A DNA stretch of 64,000 nucleotides from positions 26,248 to 90,247 of the forward strand of contig NZ_NGKA01000012.1 of the NCBI RefSeq assembly GCF_003987645.1. The letters run 5' to 3'. The DNA comes from Vagococcus elongatus. Its GTDB lineage: Bacteria > Bacillota > Bacilli > Lactobacillales > Vagococcaceae. Shown here one piece after another: positions 21,046-30,105 of this stretch. The position numbers and the translations under genes were made by a program. The stretch's first letter is position 1; each line of letters starts with the position of its first letter. The notes beneath the pieces were generated by a model. The model made no database searches. It had not been told where the DNA came from and saw only the letters and a program-made list of their open reading frames with translations.

Positions 21046-21693
21046 TTATTTTTCTGATTTTTTCTTATCGTCTTTACGCAAGCCAAATGGCACACGATTT
21101 TCTGTCCCATCCTTTATCCGTTTGATATTGTCTTTGTGGCGGTAAAAAATAAATGCAGTGATGCAAATTGCCAGCACAGACAGTAGCCAATCGAATTCAG
21201 GTAAAATCATTGGGGCAATAAAGGGCAAGATAAAGGTGGATAAAGTAATCAGGACGGCACTGATCATGCTGCTCAAACTAACGGTGCTGGTGATGAGCAG
21301 AAATATTGCAAAAATAGCCGCTGAGTAAACAAAAAATAATGGCGAATAGCCTAGCAGCATCCCGGCACTGGTAGCCACTGCTTTTCCTCCTTTAAAATTA
21401 GCAAAAATCGGGAACGTATGCCCTAAAATCGCGGCGAGTCCCACCCATAATTTTGGAAGATCTGAATGTAAAAGCAAAGGCAGGGAAGTTGCTAACGTCC
21501 CTTTTAAAATATCCATAATCAGGACTGACACACCCGCTGTTTTTCCTAAAACACGAAAAGTATTAGTGGTGCCGGAATTGCCGCTGCCATACTTTCGGAT
21601 ATCTTTTTGAAAAAATAAGCGGCCTATCCATACGCCCGAAGGAATGGAGCCAAGCAGGTAGCCTAGCAATAGAATAATGATCATTTTTATCAT
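21046..21693 (-). CDS. plsY: glycerol-3-phosphate acyltransferase PlsY
   Basis: This 215-residue integral membrane enzyme transfers acyl from acyl-phosphate to glycerol-3-phosphate, the first step of phospholipid synthesis. The conserved boxes are [27 protein letters not shown] and [15 protein letters not shown]. About five hydrophobic segments are visible and the C-terminus is strongly basic. It is transcribed against the neighbouring epimerase gene. Confidence 0.95.
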   Translation of the reverse strand: MIKMIIILLLGYLLGSIPSGVWIGRLFFQKDIRKYGSGNSGTTNTFRVLGKTAGVSVLIMDILKGTLATSLPLLLHSDLPKLWVGLAAILGHTFPIFANFKGGKAVATSAGMLLGYSPLFFVYSAAIFAIFLLITSTVSLSSMISAVLITLSTFILPFIAPMILPEFDWLLSVLAICITAFIFYRHKDNIKRIKDGTENRVPFGLRKDDKKKSEK

Positions 21694-22079
21694 GGCAAGC
21701 CTCTTTCTAGAGTTTCTGAATTTATTTTATCATGAAACTTGACGGCAAACAATTAGAGTCGGTAGACTTTTACTAGTTGATGAGCTACTTTGAGATTGCG
21801 GAAGCCATAGGTGGTATCGCTTTTTTATAAATTTTATGATACTATAAATCTGCAAAAAAAGATTCTCCTCTGTCCTTTGAAGTGCAGCAGAGGTGCGTTC
21901 TTTCACATGTTTTGTGTCAGTTATGCCAGTGTTTGACTGAGCTTTTGACTATAAGATTTCAGAGTGATTTTTTCTTTCGGCATAGGACATCATAATCAAT
22001 GGAATTCCCGTTGTTCATTAAGAGAGGGGCAGATAGCGACTCATATCAGCAACAGAAAATTTAGATAGGGGATGAGAAA
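21694..22079. other. intergenic region upstream of plsY and the 58-aa gene
   Basis: No gene is seen. An inverted repeat CCTCTG/CAGAGG (21867-21872 / 21888-21893) lies in a C/T-rich stretch. No good sigma-A promoter stands out, although plsY (minus) and the small gene (plus) must both be expressed from here. Confidence 0.4.
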
Positions 22080-22256
22080 ATGACATCAGTACAGCAAATA
22101 ATTGCTTTGGCAGCAGTCTTACTTGGACTGATTATAAGTTTTATTTCTTTTATAAAAGTCAAGAAAATAACCGATGAGATGGAAGTTTTGTCGATAAAGT
22201 TTCAACAGTTGGAAAATCTTGTCTCAAGTGCTAATAAAAAGGAAAATAAAAAGTAA
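22080..22256 (+). CDS. small single-span membrane protein (58 aa)
   Basis: This short frame has ATG at 22080 preceded by GGGGATGAG. It encodes one hydrophobic segment (about residues 6-26) followed by a charged amphipathic helix (about 27-50, possible coiled coil) and a lysine-rich tail. The layout resembles small membrane-anchored proteins of unknown role. It lies 137 bases upstream of alr on the same strand and may be co-transcribed with it. No family is recognised. Confidence 0.6.
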   Translation: MTSVQQIIALAAVLLGLIISFISFIKVKKITDEMEVLSIKFQQLENLVSSANKKENKK

Positions 22257-22393
22257 TTGATTCAAAGAAGTGGGTTAATTGCTGGGGCAAGCTTTTATTT
22301 AGTTTTCTTTTTTTATTTATCCACGGCAACTTGACCCAAAACGTCCTGAGTCATGAGCAGGCGTCTTGGATTTATTCGAAATGAGGGATGTTT

Positions 22394-23512
22394 ATGAATA
22401 CGAGCTGGAATCGTTCGTCTACAATTTTTGTAGATAGTGAAGCAATAAAATATAATATAAAAAAAATCCTAGAAGATAGGCAGCCGGAAGATCAAGTGTT
22501 TGCAGTTGTGAAGGCCGATGGTTATGGTCACGGAGCGATTGAAGTCGCACGTGCTGCACTAGAAGGAGGAGCACAGGGGATTTGTGTTGCTACCATTGAT
22601 GAAGCTTTGGACGTGCGAAAAGCAGGTTTCACTGTTCCAGTCTTAGTCATGGGATTGATTGAAGAAGAGAGTGCGCAATTGGCACAAGAGCATGATATCT
22701 CTGTCACAGCTGGGGATAATATTTGGCTGAAAAACCTTTTACAGGGGAACACTCTTAACGGCAAATTGGCTCCTTTAAAAATACATTTAAAAGTCGATAC
22801 CGGCATGGGAAGAATCGGTTACCAAACAGTGGCAGATTTCTTAGAAGGCCTGAAAATAATCTCCGCCAGTCCGGCTCTGTATCTGGAAGGTATTTTCACG
22901 CACTTTGCCACAGCGGACGAAGCAGATACGACTATTTTTGAACAGCAGCAGGAGAAGCTGAAAGAATTTTTAGCTGTCGTAGCTGAGAAGCCAACCTATG
23001 TCCACTGTGCCAATAGTGCCACAGCTATCTGGCACTCGGAGTGTCCCTCTGACATCATTCGCTTGGGACTTGCCATGTATGGTGTCAATCCATCGGGCGA
23101 TACGCTGGCGCTTCCCTACAAATTAAAGCCGGCGCTGTCTTTAAAAAGCAAATTAATTTTTGTAAAGCAAGTTTTTCCGGGAGATACTATAAGCTACGGT
23201 GCCACCTATACTGCTAGAGAAGAAGAATGGATTGGAACTTTGCCTATCGGTTATGCTGATGGCTGGCATCGCAGACTGCAAGGGTTTCATGTGTTGGTTG
23301 ATGGACAGCCATGCGAAATCGTGGGACGGGTTTGCATGGATCAATGCATGATTCGTTTGCCAAAAGAATATGATGTAGGAACAGAAGTAGTGTTAGTCGG
23401 CACATCTGGAACTCAGGAGATTTCAGTCGTCGATATTGCAAACTATATTGGAACGATTCCTTATGAAGTGCTTTGCCAATTCAGCGGAAGATTAAGACGG
23501 GAGTACAACTGA
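22394..23512 (+). CDS. alr: alanine racemase
   Basis: This PLP enzyme converts L-alanine to D-alanine for peptidoglycan and teichoic acids. The chosen ATG (22394) lies six bases after GAGGG; an ATG at 22388 overlaps that site. The result is 372 residues. The PLP lysine is Lys40 in VVKADGYGHGA. The second catalytic residue is the tyrosine of ISYGATYTA, followed by GTLPIGYADGW and GRVCMDQ, all in family order. Confidence 0.96.
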   Translation: MNTSWNRSSTIFVDSEAIKYNIKKILEDRQPEDQVFAVVKADGYGHGAIEVARAALEGGAQGICVATIDEALDVRKAGFTVPVLVMGLIEEESAQLAQEHDISVTAGDNIWLKNLLQGNTLNGKLAPLKIHLKVDTGMGRIGYQTVADFLEGLKIISASPALYLEGIFTHFATADEADTTIFEQQQEKLKEFLAVVAEKPTYVHCANSATAIWHSECPSDIIRLGLAMYGVNPSGDTLALPYKLKPALSLKSKLIFVKQVFPGDTISYGATYTAREEEWIGTLPIGYADGWHRRLQGFHVLVDGQPCEIVGRVCMDQCMIRLPKEYDVGTEVVLVGTSGTQEISVVDIANYIGTIPYEVLCQFSGRLRREYN

Positions 23513-23598
23513 TTTTTTCAAATGGCACAAGCCGTCTGCAAGAATTCTGTCAAATGATATAAGATTTAGATGAATGTCTTCATTGGTAAGCATACTTG

Positions 23599-23628
23599 TT
23601 GAGTTTTATGTCAAATATCTAGTATAAT
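23599..23628 (+). promoter_or_regulatory. sigma-A promoter for the 45-aa gene
   Basis: -35 TTGAGT (23599-23604), 18-base spacer, -10 TATAAT (23623-23628), 36 bases before the small gene's ATG. Confidence 0.65.
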
Positions 23629-23663
23629 TAAAGATGTAAATAAGACAGAGGGAAGTGATCGAC

Positions 23664-23801
23664 ATGAACAGTTTACAGTGGATAATTAGTCTTAGCGTAA
23701 CAACTCTCAGCGGAGTTGCCTTCTACCACATAATACATCAGTTCTTGAACAGCAGGGTCCCAGTCAGAGTAAGAAGACAAGAAGATAGCAATAGAAAATG
23801 A
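23664..23801 (+). CDS. small membrane protein (45 aa)
   Basis: The frame has its own promoter (23599-23628), a GAGGGAAGTG ribosome site, an ATG and an intrinsic terminator 12 bases after the stop, so it is a complete transcription unit. The peptide has a hydrophobic N-terminal half (about residues 5-22) and an arginine-rich C-terminal tail. This could be a small membrane protein or a hydrophobic toxin-like peptide; nothing in the sequence decides. No family is recognised. Confidence 0.6.
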   Translation: MNSLQWIISLSVTTLSGVAFYHIIHQFLNSRVPVRVRRQEDSNRK

Positions 23802-23813
23802 CGATAAAATATT

Positions 23814-23845
23814 AAAGTCAGACGGGAATTGTCTGACTTTTTATT
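23814..23845 (+). terminator. intrinsic terminator after the 45-aa gene
   Basis: Perfect stem AAAGTCAGAC / GTCTGACTTT (23814-23823 / 23831-23840) with a T-rich tail. Confidence 0.92.
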
Positions 23846-23942
23846 TGCCTTAAAACGCAGTTTGCTTTAAAATGAGTCTATGTTTTTTAGCAATAAAAGA
23901 CATTTTTTATCAGGTTGATAGTTAATTCAGGGGAGGAACACA

Positions 23943-24866
23943 ATGAAAAAAGTAGATAATATTTTAGAGTTGATAGGCAATACACCTTTAGTTAAATTAA
24001 ATCATTTTACAGGACCGGAAGATGCCGCGGTTTATTTGAAATTAGAATTTTTTAATCCGGGAGGCAGCGTCAAAGACCGGATAGCTCTTGGTATGATTGA
24101 ACAAGCTGAAAAAGATGGCTTACTCCATCCGGGAGATACGATTGTAGAGCCTACAAGTGGAAATACAGGTATTGGTATTGCGATGGTCGCAGCAGCGAAG
24201 GGCTATAAGGCAGTAATCATTATGCCTGACACGATGAGTGTGGAACGTCAAAAGTTGATGAAAGCTTATGGAGCAGAATTGATTTTGACACCGGGAGCTG
24301 AAGGGATGAAAGCTTCTATTGCTAAAGCACAAGAGCTAGCAGAACAAGATGGTTTCTTTTTACCGCTGCAATTTGATAACCCGGCGAACCCTGCCAAGCA
24401 TGAAGAGACCACTGGGGAAGAAATCCTCGCCGCGTTTGAAGGAGAAAAAATCGATGCCTTCGTAGCAGGTGTAGGAACAGGTGGAACGATTACAGGTGTC
24501 CATCGTGTGTTGCACCAACATGACCCTGAAACTAAATTTTATGCAGTAGAACCTGCGGAATCGGAAATTTTAAGAGGAGGCGTCCATGCTCCTCATAAAA
24601 TTCAAGGAATTGGTGCCGGATTTATTCCTAAGACGTTGGACAAATCTGCTTATGATGAAATAATCCCAGTGACAAGCGACGAGGCAATCACTACTGCACG
24701 TGTCGCAGCACAAAAAGAAGGAATTCTTGTTGGGATTTCTGGCGGAGCAGCAGTCAAAGCGGCTGTAGATGTGGCCAAAAAACTTGGGGCAGGACATACT
24801 GTCGTTGCAGTGATTCCAGACAACGGAGAGCGTTACCTATCCACAACACTATATGATTTTGACTAA
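23943..24866 (+). CDS. cysK: cysteine synthase (O-acetylserine sulfhydrylase)
   Basis: This 307-residue PLP enzyme makes cysteine from O-acetylserine and sulfide. The PLP lysine is Lys44 in [10 protein letters not shown]. The substrate loop [11 protein letters not shown] and the phosphate-binding GTGGTITGV stretch are present. The ATG follows GGGGAGGAAC. It is a single-gene unit closed by its own terminator. No serine acetyltransferase gene lies nearby, so O-acetylserine must come from elsewhere. Confidence 0.94.
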   Translation: MKKVDNILELIGNTPLVKLNHFTGPEDAAVYLKLEFFNPGGSVKDRIALGMIEQAEKDGLLHPGDTIVEPTSGNTGIGIAMVAAAKGYKAVIIMPDTMSVERQKLMKAYGAELILTPGAEGMKASIAKAQELAEQDGFFLPLQFDNPANPAKHEETTGEEILAAFEGEKIDAFVAGVGTGGTITGVHRVLHQHDPETKFYAVEPAESEILRGGVHAPHKIQGIGAGFIPKTLDKSAYDEIIPVTSDEAITTARVAAQKEGILVGISGGAAVKAAVDVAKKLGAGHTVVAVIPDNGERYLSTTLYDFD

Positions 24867-24870
24867 GAGA

Positions 24871-24905
24871 GAATGCCTTGATGAATAATCGAGGCGTTCT
24901 TTTTG
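24871..24905 (+). terminator. intrinsic terminator after cysK
   Basis: Stem GAATGCCTTGAT / ATCGAGGCGTTC (two G-U pairs, loop GAATA) followed by TTTTT. Confidence 0.88.
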
Positions 24906-24953
24906 CTATTTTCATGTATAATAGGACAGTAGAAATTTTTAAGGAGTTGTCTT

Positions 24954-25945
24954 ATGAAAATAGAACAGGGAATTTTGCACATGTTGGACTTTGAAACAGG
25001 GTCGTTGACTATCTCTCAAAGAGAATTAGACTTGAAAGAACAAATTATCCACCAATATGCAGATAAATTATTGAATAAATTTTTAGACGGAGATATAAAG
25101 GTGGGAGAGTTGGACCGGACGAATGACTTTGTCAAGCAATTGATGGACAAGGAAATGTCTTTTCTTGAGAAGAGTCATACGATCGCTCAAGTCTTTTTTG
25201 ACTGCTTAAAACAAGCTGAGGATGTCCCTAACGGTGATTTGTTAGTTGTTCAAGGCATAGCTGAGGACGAGCAGCCTTTTTTAGGGATATTTAAATTAAA
25301 TTATAAACCCGCACTGACGCATTTTGTCGATTATGTGGACGATCAAATGGTAAATAATATCATCGTGAATAAGACGATCCTGCCGAACATGGGGCAAAGA
25401 GTGGACGAAGGGATTTTGATTTATTTAGAAACCCTTGAATTTCACGCCATTGAAAAAAATATAAAATAGAAGGCAAGAAGGTCAGTTACCTGACGGAACG
25501 AATTTTTGAAGTTCAGTCTTCTCCTTCAGCAGCGGAAAATATAAAAATTGTTAAAAAAGCTGTTCAGAAAGTGGCAGACAAGTACAATGAAGAAAAATAC
25601 GAAAGTTTTGCCAATGTCCAGCAGGCAATTTATGAGAGTATCGAAGAAGAAGGCAAGATTGTTAATGACAGAATTGCCGAGGCGGTTTTTGAGAACAATC
25701 ACAGTGCCAAGCAAGAGTATCTAGACTATGTGGAAAGAACGAATTTCACAGAGGACGTACCTACCAACGTCACAAAATTTGAAAAGAAATACAGCAAGCA
25801 AAAGCTGAAACTGGCTAATGGGATTGAGATTACTGTACCTATTGAACTGTACTGGGACAAGGAAATTATTGAATTTATCAATAACCCGGATGGAACGATT
25901 TCAGTGATGATTAAAAATGTCGAGGAAATTATGAATAAATTCTAG
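24954..25945 (+). pseudogene. nucleoid-associated protein (YejK/NdpA-like), split by a -1 frameshift in an A7 tract
   Basis: Two consecutive frames form one protein of about 330 residues, the usual length of this family. The first (24954-25469, 171 aa) ends ...HAIEKNIK-stop. The second runs from the stop region to 25945 and continues ...IEGKKVSYLTERIFEV. Adding one A to the A7 run at 25453-25459 restores ...AIEKKYKIEGKKVSY... without a break. NdpA-like proteins bind the nucleoid; their role in Gram-positives is little known. A TATAAT box at 24917-24922 and AAGGAG precede the ATG. The split could be a real loss, a slippage site or a sequencing error in the homopolymer. Family assignment is from memory of the fold and length. 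Confidence 0.72.
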
Positions 25946-25976
25946 AAAAGTATTGATCCATCATGTAGTGGAAAGC

Positions 25977-26001
25977 AAGCGGCGGATATAGCCGCTTTTT
26001 T
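25977..26001 (+). terminator. intrinsic terminator after the nucleoid-associated protein gene
   Basis: Stem AAGCGGC / GCCGCTT (loop GGATATA) followed by TTTTT. Confidence 0.9.
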
Positions 26002-26171
26002 ATCGAAAAAATTAATCGATAGAGATGACTATTCTTAGAGGGTTAGTTTAAAACCAAAGTTGACAAAGCGAGAACGGTTTTGACATGGAACTTATTCTTA
26101 GAGGAATTTAGGTATATCAAGTAGAATAGAAGTAGTAGCAAAGCATTTTACATTAAAGGAGGGAAAAGAAA

Positions 26172-26564
26172 ATGAGTGAACATACGTTGGAATTAATCCA
26201 AGGGGATGAAGGGTTAGAATTACCCGTAGACTCAGGAAATTGGGTAATGCTGCGAGACTTTGGCTACTCTCCAGTCCAAAGTTTGGTGGCAGCGGTGGGT
26301 GCTTGCGGAGCTTATGTTTATCAGTCTATTTTGTTTAATTCAAAAGTACCTTATACCTTTGAAAAAGTCATCATTGACTACACTCGTGACACAGAGCGGC
26401 CGAGCAAGCCTGTCGATAAAATCGAGATGACTTTTTATTTGTCAGTTGCGCCGGAATTTCAGGATAAGGCCACCCGCAGTCTTAGATTGATCGGAAGAAA
26501 CTGTCCCGTCATCCAATCCCTTGATCCAAAAATCCATGTGACTGAAACAGTCAGCTTTGTTTAG
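26172..26564 (+). CDS. OsmC family protein
   Basis: This 130-residue protein has the two conserved cysteines of OsmC/Ohr-like peroxidases: Cys45 in AVGACGAYVY and Cys111 in GRNCPVIQSL. Members reduce organic peroxides with thiols; the subgroup here is closer to generic OsmC than to Ohr. The ATG follows AAGGAGGG. Two TTGACA-like hexamers lie upstream (about 26060 and 26081), but no matching -10 is convincing. It stands alone. Confidence 0.8.
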   Translation: MSEHTLELIQGDEGLELPVDSGNWVMLRDFGYSPVQSLVAAVGACGAYVYQSILFNSKVPYTFEKVIIDYTRDTERPSKPVDKIEMTFYLSVAPEFQDKATRSLRLIGRNCPVIQSLDPKIHVTETVSFV

Positions 26565-26650
26565 CTGATTCTTTGGGCCTTTCTGGAGTGAAGAAGTCCT
26601 AAATTTCAGTGTATCCACAGGTCTTTCTGACACTATCAGTAATAAAAAAA

Positions 26651-26659
26651 TGGTATAAT
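26651..26659 (+). promoter_or_regulatory. extended -10 promoter of the 112-aa membrane protein gene
   Basis: TGGTATAAT is an extended -10 element, 76 bases before the ATG at 26736. The -35 is weak. Confidence 0.55.
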
Positions 26660-26735
26660 TAAGTTGAAATAAAGAAGTGTCTTGTCATGATTTTTGGTGA
26701 ACCTGCGATGTCCTTAACTAAGAAAGGAGAGCGCT

Positions 26736-27074
26736 ATGGCTTTGAATGATAAACGCTGGTCTATCGGGAAAGATGATATCGATAGAGACAACAGGTTGAT
26801 TAGCCGGGATCCGTTTAATGATAGCCACTTGCCCTCAGATGATAATGGAAAAAGTGATTTCTCACGGAAAAATATTTTTCAGAAAATTTTGTCTCTCGTT
26901 TTTGCATTGCTTTTGTTTGCAGTTTTGTTTTACGTTGGGACTAAACTGCCAGAAAACATATCTCATAGTCCTTGGTTTTTAGTTTTTTCATTGGTGTTCA
27001 GTTTTCTTGGTTATTTTTTAGCAACTATCGTGTTGTCAAAAATAACTAAGTATCGAGGAAACAAAATGAATTAA
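26736..27074 (+). CDS. small two-span membrane protein of unknown function (112 aa)
   Basis: The N-terminal 48 residues are hydrophilic and rich in Asp, Asn and Arg. Two hydrophobic helices follow (about 49-67 and 78-99) and the protein ends in a short basic tail. The ATG follows AAAGGAGAG and an extended -10 promoter lies upstream, so expression is likely. No family is recognised with confidence; a small DUF of Lactobacillales is probable. A bidirectional terminator separates it from the convergent phosphoesterase gene. Confidence 0.7.
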   Translation: MALNDKRWSIGKDDIDRDNRLISRDPFNDSHLPSDDNGKSDFSRKNIFQKILSLVFALLLFAVLFYVGTKLPENISHSPWFLVFSLVFSFLGYFLATIVLSKITKYRGNKMN

Positions 27075-27173
27075 GAAGTTAACTAAGCAAAGTATCAGGA
27101 AAACTAGTGAAACATAGGAGTCAGCTGTTTGGCTCGGGAAAAAGAGACCCGTCAACACTTTGGAACAGAATAA

Positions 27174-27206
27174 AAAAGCCGTCTTAGAAGTTGCGAGACG
27201 GCTTTT
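27174..27206. terminator. bidirectional terminator
   Basis: Perfect 11-base stem AAAAGCCGTCT / AGACGGCTTTT (27174-27184 / 27196-27206), with A-rich and T-rich flanks. A second hairpin, GAAAGTCCC / GGGACTTTC (27217-27225 / 27240-27248), lies between it and the phosphoesterase stop codon. Confidence 0.88.
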
Positions 27207-27254
27207 ACTTGGTTTGGAAAGTCCCAACGGATATCTCTAGGGACTTTCAATAAG

Positions 27255-28076
27255 TTATTCGATAGTTAAAAAATTGAGCTGAGGATAGTTGTTGATTCTT
27301 AATGGGAAACGGCTATTCGCCAACCCTCGGCTAACAATCAGCTTTGCCTGCTGAGTTTGTTCAGAATCATAAATACCGTCAGTAATTTTGGGGAATAACC
27401 CCTGATTTGGCGACAAAAGCCCGCCAATCCCCGGAATAATAATTTGTCCTCCATGAGCATGACCGCTGAAAATATAAGTGTCAAATGTCTCATTCTTCGG
27501 AAGCAACTCAATGATGCTTTCAAATATCTCCGGATGATGGGATAAGAGTAAAAACTGTTGCTTATCTTTTAGTTTGTCCAACTGCTCTTGCGGAAAAGCG
27601 ATTTGATATTCGCAAAGTCCCCCCACAGCAATCTGATATCCATTGATTTCAAGCTCTTGGATTTCATTTTCCAGTAATATGGCATCAGACGCATCAATCA
27701 TTTGCCGCCATTCATCATATTGTCCGCTAGTTGTTTCATGATTACCTGCAACGATAAATACTGGCGCAATCGCTGTGAGTTTCGGTAATAATGTTTTTAA
27801 TTTTGTTTGTTTTACTGATTCTGTCCGATCAATCGTGTCACCTGTCAAAAAAATCAAGTCGGGCTGGCCCTTCTTTAATTCTTCAATGAGTGTGTCTTCA
27901 TTGATTCTCAACCTGGGGTACTGCAAATCTGATAATTGGGCAATTTTGAGAGATGATTGTTTCACAGAGGTTATTTTATGTTCTGCCACAGAGAGAACAC
28001 GATTCTCCCTGACTCCTTCTAAGATAATCACGACAAGAAAAATCAAAGTAATGGGAATAAAATTACTCATGGTCAT
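27255..28076 (-). CDS. membrane-anchored metallophosphoesterase
   Basis: This 273-residue calcineurin-like phosphoesterase has all metal-binding boxes: SDLQ (near residue 49), GDTIDR (near 79), GNHE (near 112), SHHPE (near 180) and GHAHGGQ (near 205). Residues about 5-20 form one N-terminal membrane segment, so the catalytic domain probably faces outward. The closest architecture is the YkuE/YaeI-type group, some of which act on lipid phosphates; the substrate is unknown here. The first box reads SDLQ where many relatives have SDxH, a variation worth noting. AAGGA lies seven bases before the ATG. Confidence 0.87.
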   Translation of the reverse strand: MTMSNFIPITLIFLVVIILEGVRENRVLSVAEHKITSVKQSSLKIAQLSDLQYPRLRINEDTLIEELKKGQPDLIFLTGDTIDRTESVKQTKLKTLLPKLTAIAPVFIVAGNHETTSGQYDEWRQMIDASDAILLENEIQELEINGYQIAVGGLCEYQIAFPQEQLDKLKDKQQFLLLSHHPEIFESIIELLPKNETFDTYIFSGHAHGGQIIIPGIGGLLSPNQGLFPKITDGIYDSEQTQQAKLIVSRGLANSRFPLRINNYPQLNFLTIE

Positions 28077-28226
28077 AACTGCTTCCTTTCCATGCTTAAT
28101 GACCTCATCATAGCAAGTGAAAGGACAGGAACCAATAGTTTTTCAGAAGATTTAGGAAAAATTAACCAATTAAAAATAAGCTGACGAAGGGTCAAATGGC
28201 GTTAAAAAGCAACGAGAAAGGATTTG

Positions 28227-28255
28227 TTGAAAGCTGCATGAAAATGTGTTATAAT
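28227..28255 (+). promoter_or_regulatory. strong promoter of the rimP-nusA-infB operon
   Basis: -35 TTGAAA (28227-28232), 17-base spacer, extended -10 TGTTATAAT (hexamer 28250-28255). Confidence 0.82.
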
Positions 28256-28277
28256 TTTTTTAGATTGATACCGGAGG

Positions 28278-28310
28278 AAAGAGTGAGCGTGCGGAACGCT
28301 CACTCTTTTT
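28278..28310 (+). terminator. leader terminator/attenuator of the rimP-nusA operon
   Basis: Perfect 13-base stem AAAGAGTGAGCGT / ACGCTCACTCTTT (28278-28290 / 28296-28308), loop GCGGA, tail of five T. It lies between the operon promoter and rimP, only about 16 bases after the expected start site. In Bacillus subtilis a leader terminator of this operon responds to NusA itself; the same autoregulation is inferred here. Confidence 0.82.
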
Positions 28311-28348
28311 GATGGATAGACAGATTCCCATGAAGGAGGCGAAATTAA

Positions 28349-28822
28349 TTGAGTAGTGTTGTGGAAACTGTTAGTGAAGTTGTGACCCCTATTCTAGATC
28401 AATTAAAGTTTGAACTTGTAGACATTGAGTTTGTAAAGGAAGGTAGAAACTGGTTCCTGCGCGTTTATATTGATAAGCCAAATGGTATTGATATCGAAGA
28501 ATGTGCCATCGTTAGCGAACAGTTAAGTGAAAAAATGGATACACTAGATCCAGATCCTATTCCACAAGCGTATTTTTTAGAAGTCTCCTCTCCTGGTGTC
28601 GAAAGGCCATTGAAAAAAGAAGAAGACTTTCAAAAAGCTTTGGATGAGTACATCCATATTTCTCTTTATGCTGCAGTTGAAGGTGAAAAGCAATTTGAAG
28701 GGTTTTTAACGAAATTAACTGCTGATGAATTAACATTGTTAGTAAAAATCAAAACGATGAAGAAAGAATTTACATTCCAAAGAAGCAATATTGCCAAGGC
28801 GAGACTGGCGATTCAATTTTAA
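28349..28822 (+). CDS. rimP: ribosome maturation factor RimP
   Basis: RimP (157 residues) helps assemble the 30S subunit. The start is TTG, nine bases after AAGGAGG. The N-terminal alpha/beta domain includes LDQLKFELVDIEFVKEG and the YIDKP strand; the central box SSPGVERPL is diagnostic. The C-terminal SH3-like domain follows. First gene of the rimP-nusA-ylxR-ylxQ-infB-rbfA operon. Confidence 0.95.
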   Translation: MSSVVETVSEVVTPILDQLKFELVDIEFVKEGRNWFLRVYIDKPNGIDIEECAIVSEQLSEKMDTLDPDPIPQAYFLEVSSPGVERPLKKEEDFQKALDEYIHISLYAAVEGEKQFEGFLTKLTADELTLLVKIKTMKKEFTFQRSNIAKARLAIQF

Positions 28823-28850
28823 GAAAACGTAATGGAGGATAGTAAAACTC

Positions 28851-30086
28851 ATGAGTAAAGAAATGTTAAATGCTCTTGAAGCGTTGGAAGTAGAAAAAGG
28901 CATTTCAAAAGAAATCGTGATCGATGCTCTTGAAGCGGCGTTAGTTTCTGCTTATAAAAGACATTATGGTCAGGCACAAAATGTACAGGTAGAATTTGAT
29001 GAGAAAAAAGGAAATATCCACGTGTTTGCTGTCAAAGAAGTGACAGATGTGGTGATGGATTCTCAATTGGAAGTATCTTTAGAGGAAGCTATGAAGATAA
29101 ATCCGGCTTATGAACTCGGGGACAAAATCAACTTTGAAGTAACACCGAAGGATTTTGGGCGAATTGCTGCACAAACAGCAAAACAAGTTATTTTACAAAG
29201 GGTACGTGAAGCAGAACGTTTAATTATTTATGAAGAATTCAGTGCGTATGAAAATGAAATCATGCAAGGGATTGTGGAACGTCAGGATCACCGCTATATT
29301 TATGTCAATCTTGGGAAAATCGAAGCGGTTTTATCCCGGCAAGACCAAATTCCAAATGAGGTCTATCAACCTCATGACCGCATTAAGGTTTATGTTTCCA
29401 AAGTGGAAAACACATCTAAAGGCCCGCAGGTTTTTGTCAGCCGCAGTCATCCGGATTTGTTAAAACGATTGTTTGAACAAGAAGTACCGGAAGTCTATGA
29501 CGGTGTGGTGGAAATTGTCAATGTGGCACGTGAAGCAGGAGACCGTTCAAAGGTTTCTGTGCGTTCAGAAGATCCAAATGTGGACCCGGTGGGGACTTGT
29601 GTAGGTCCAAGAGGGCAACGGGTGCAGGCTATCGTCAATGAATTGAGAGGCGAAAATATGGACATCGTCGAGTGGGACGATGATCCGGCAGTGTATATTG
29701 CCAACGCTTTGAATCCGGCACAGGTTTTGGAAGTTAATTTTTCTGATGACAATAATAGTCGTTCTTGTACAGTGGTCGTCCCTGATTATCAGTTATCATT
29801 AGCTATTGGCAAGCGTGGACAAAATGCACGACTGGCTGCAAAGTTAACTAATTTCAAAATTGACATCAAATCTGAATCTGATATGGAAGCTTTACGGGAA
29901 CAATGGGCGGCTGAAGATGCAGCCAAAGCAGAAGAATTTGAAGAAGATATGGATGATTTTACGGATACTGAAACTGAAGAAGGCATGGAAACAGAAGAAA
30001 ACTTTCAAGCATCTGACGATGAAGCAGCAGAAGATGTGACTGAAGAAAATGAAATTGTTGATGAGAGCTTTTCTGAGGAAGAGTGA
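28851..30086 (+). CDS. nusA: transcription termination/antitermination factor NusA
   Basis: NusA binds RNA polymerase and nascent RNA and modulates pausing and termination. The 411 residues hold the N-terminal polymerase-binding domain (about 1-125), the S1 domain (about 130-200) and two KH domains (KH1 around VGTCVGPRGQRV, KH2 around LAIGKRGQNARLA). The last 60 residues are a highly acidic Glu/Asp tail, common in lactic acid bacteria. It lies 28 bases after rimP with a GGAGG site. It may regulate its own operon through the leader hairpin. Confidence 0.96.
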   Translation: MSKEMLNALEALEVEKGISKEIVIDALEAALVSAYKRHYGQAQNVQVEFDEKKGNIHVFAVKEVTDVVMDSQLEVSLEEAMKINPAYELGDKINFEVTPKDFGRIAAQTAKQVILQRVREAERLIIYEEFSAYENEIMQGIVERQDHRYIYVNLGKIEAVLSRQDQIPNEVYQPHDRIKVYVSKVENTSKGPQVFVSRSHPDLLKRLFEQEVPEVYDGVVEIVNVAREAGDRSKVSVRSEDPNVDPVGTCVGPRGQRVQAIVNELRGENMDIVEWDDDPAVYIANALNPAQVLEVNFSDDNNSRSCTVVVPDYQLSLAIGKRGQNARLAAKLTNFKIDIKSESDMEALREQWAAEDAAKAEEFEEDMDDFTDTETEEGMETEENFQASDDEAAEDVTEENEIVDESFSEEE

Positions 30087-30105
30087 GAACGGAGGCAAAA
30101 AATAG

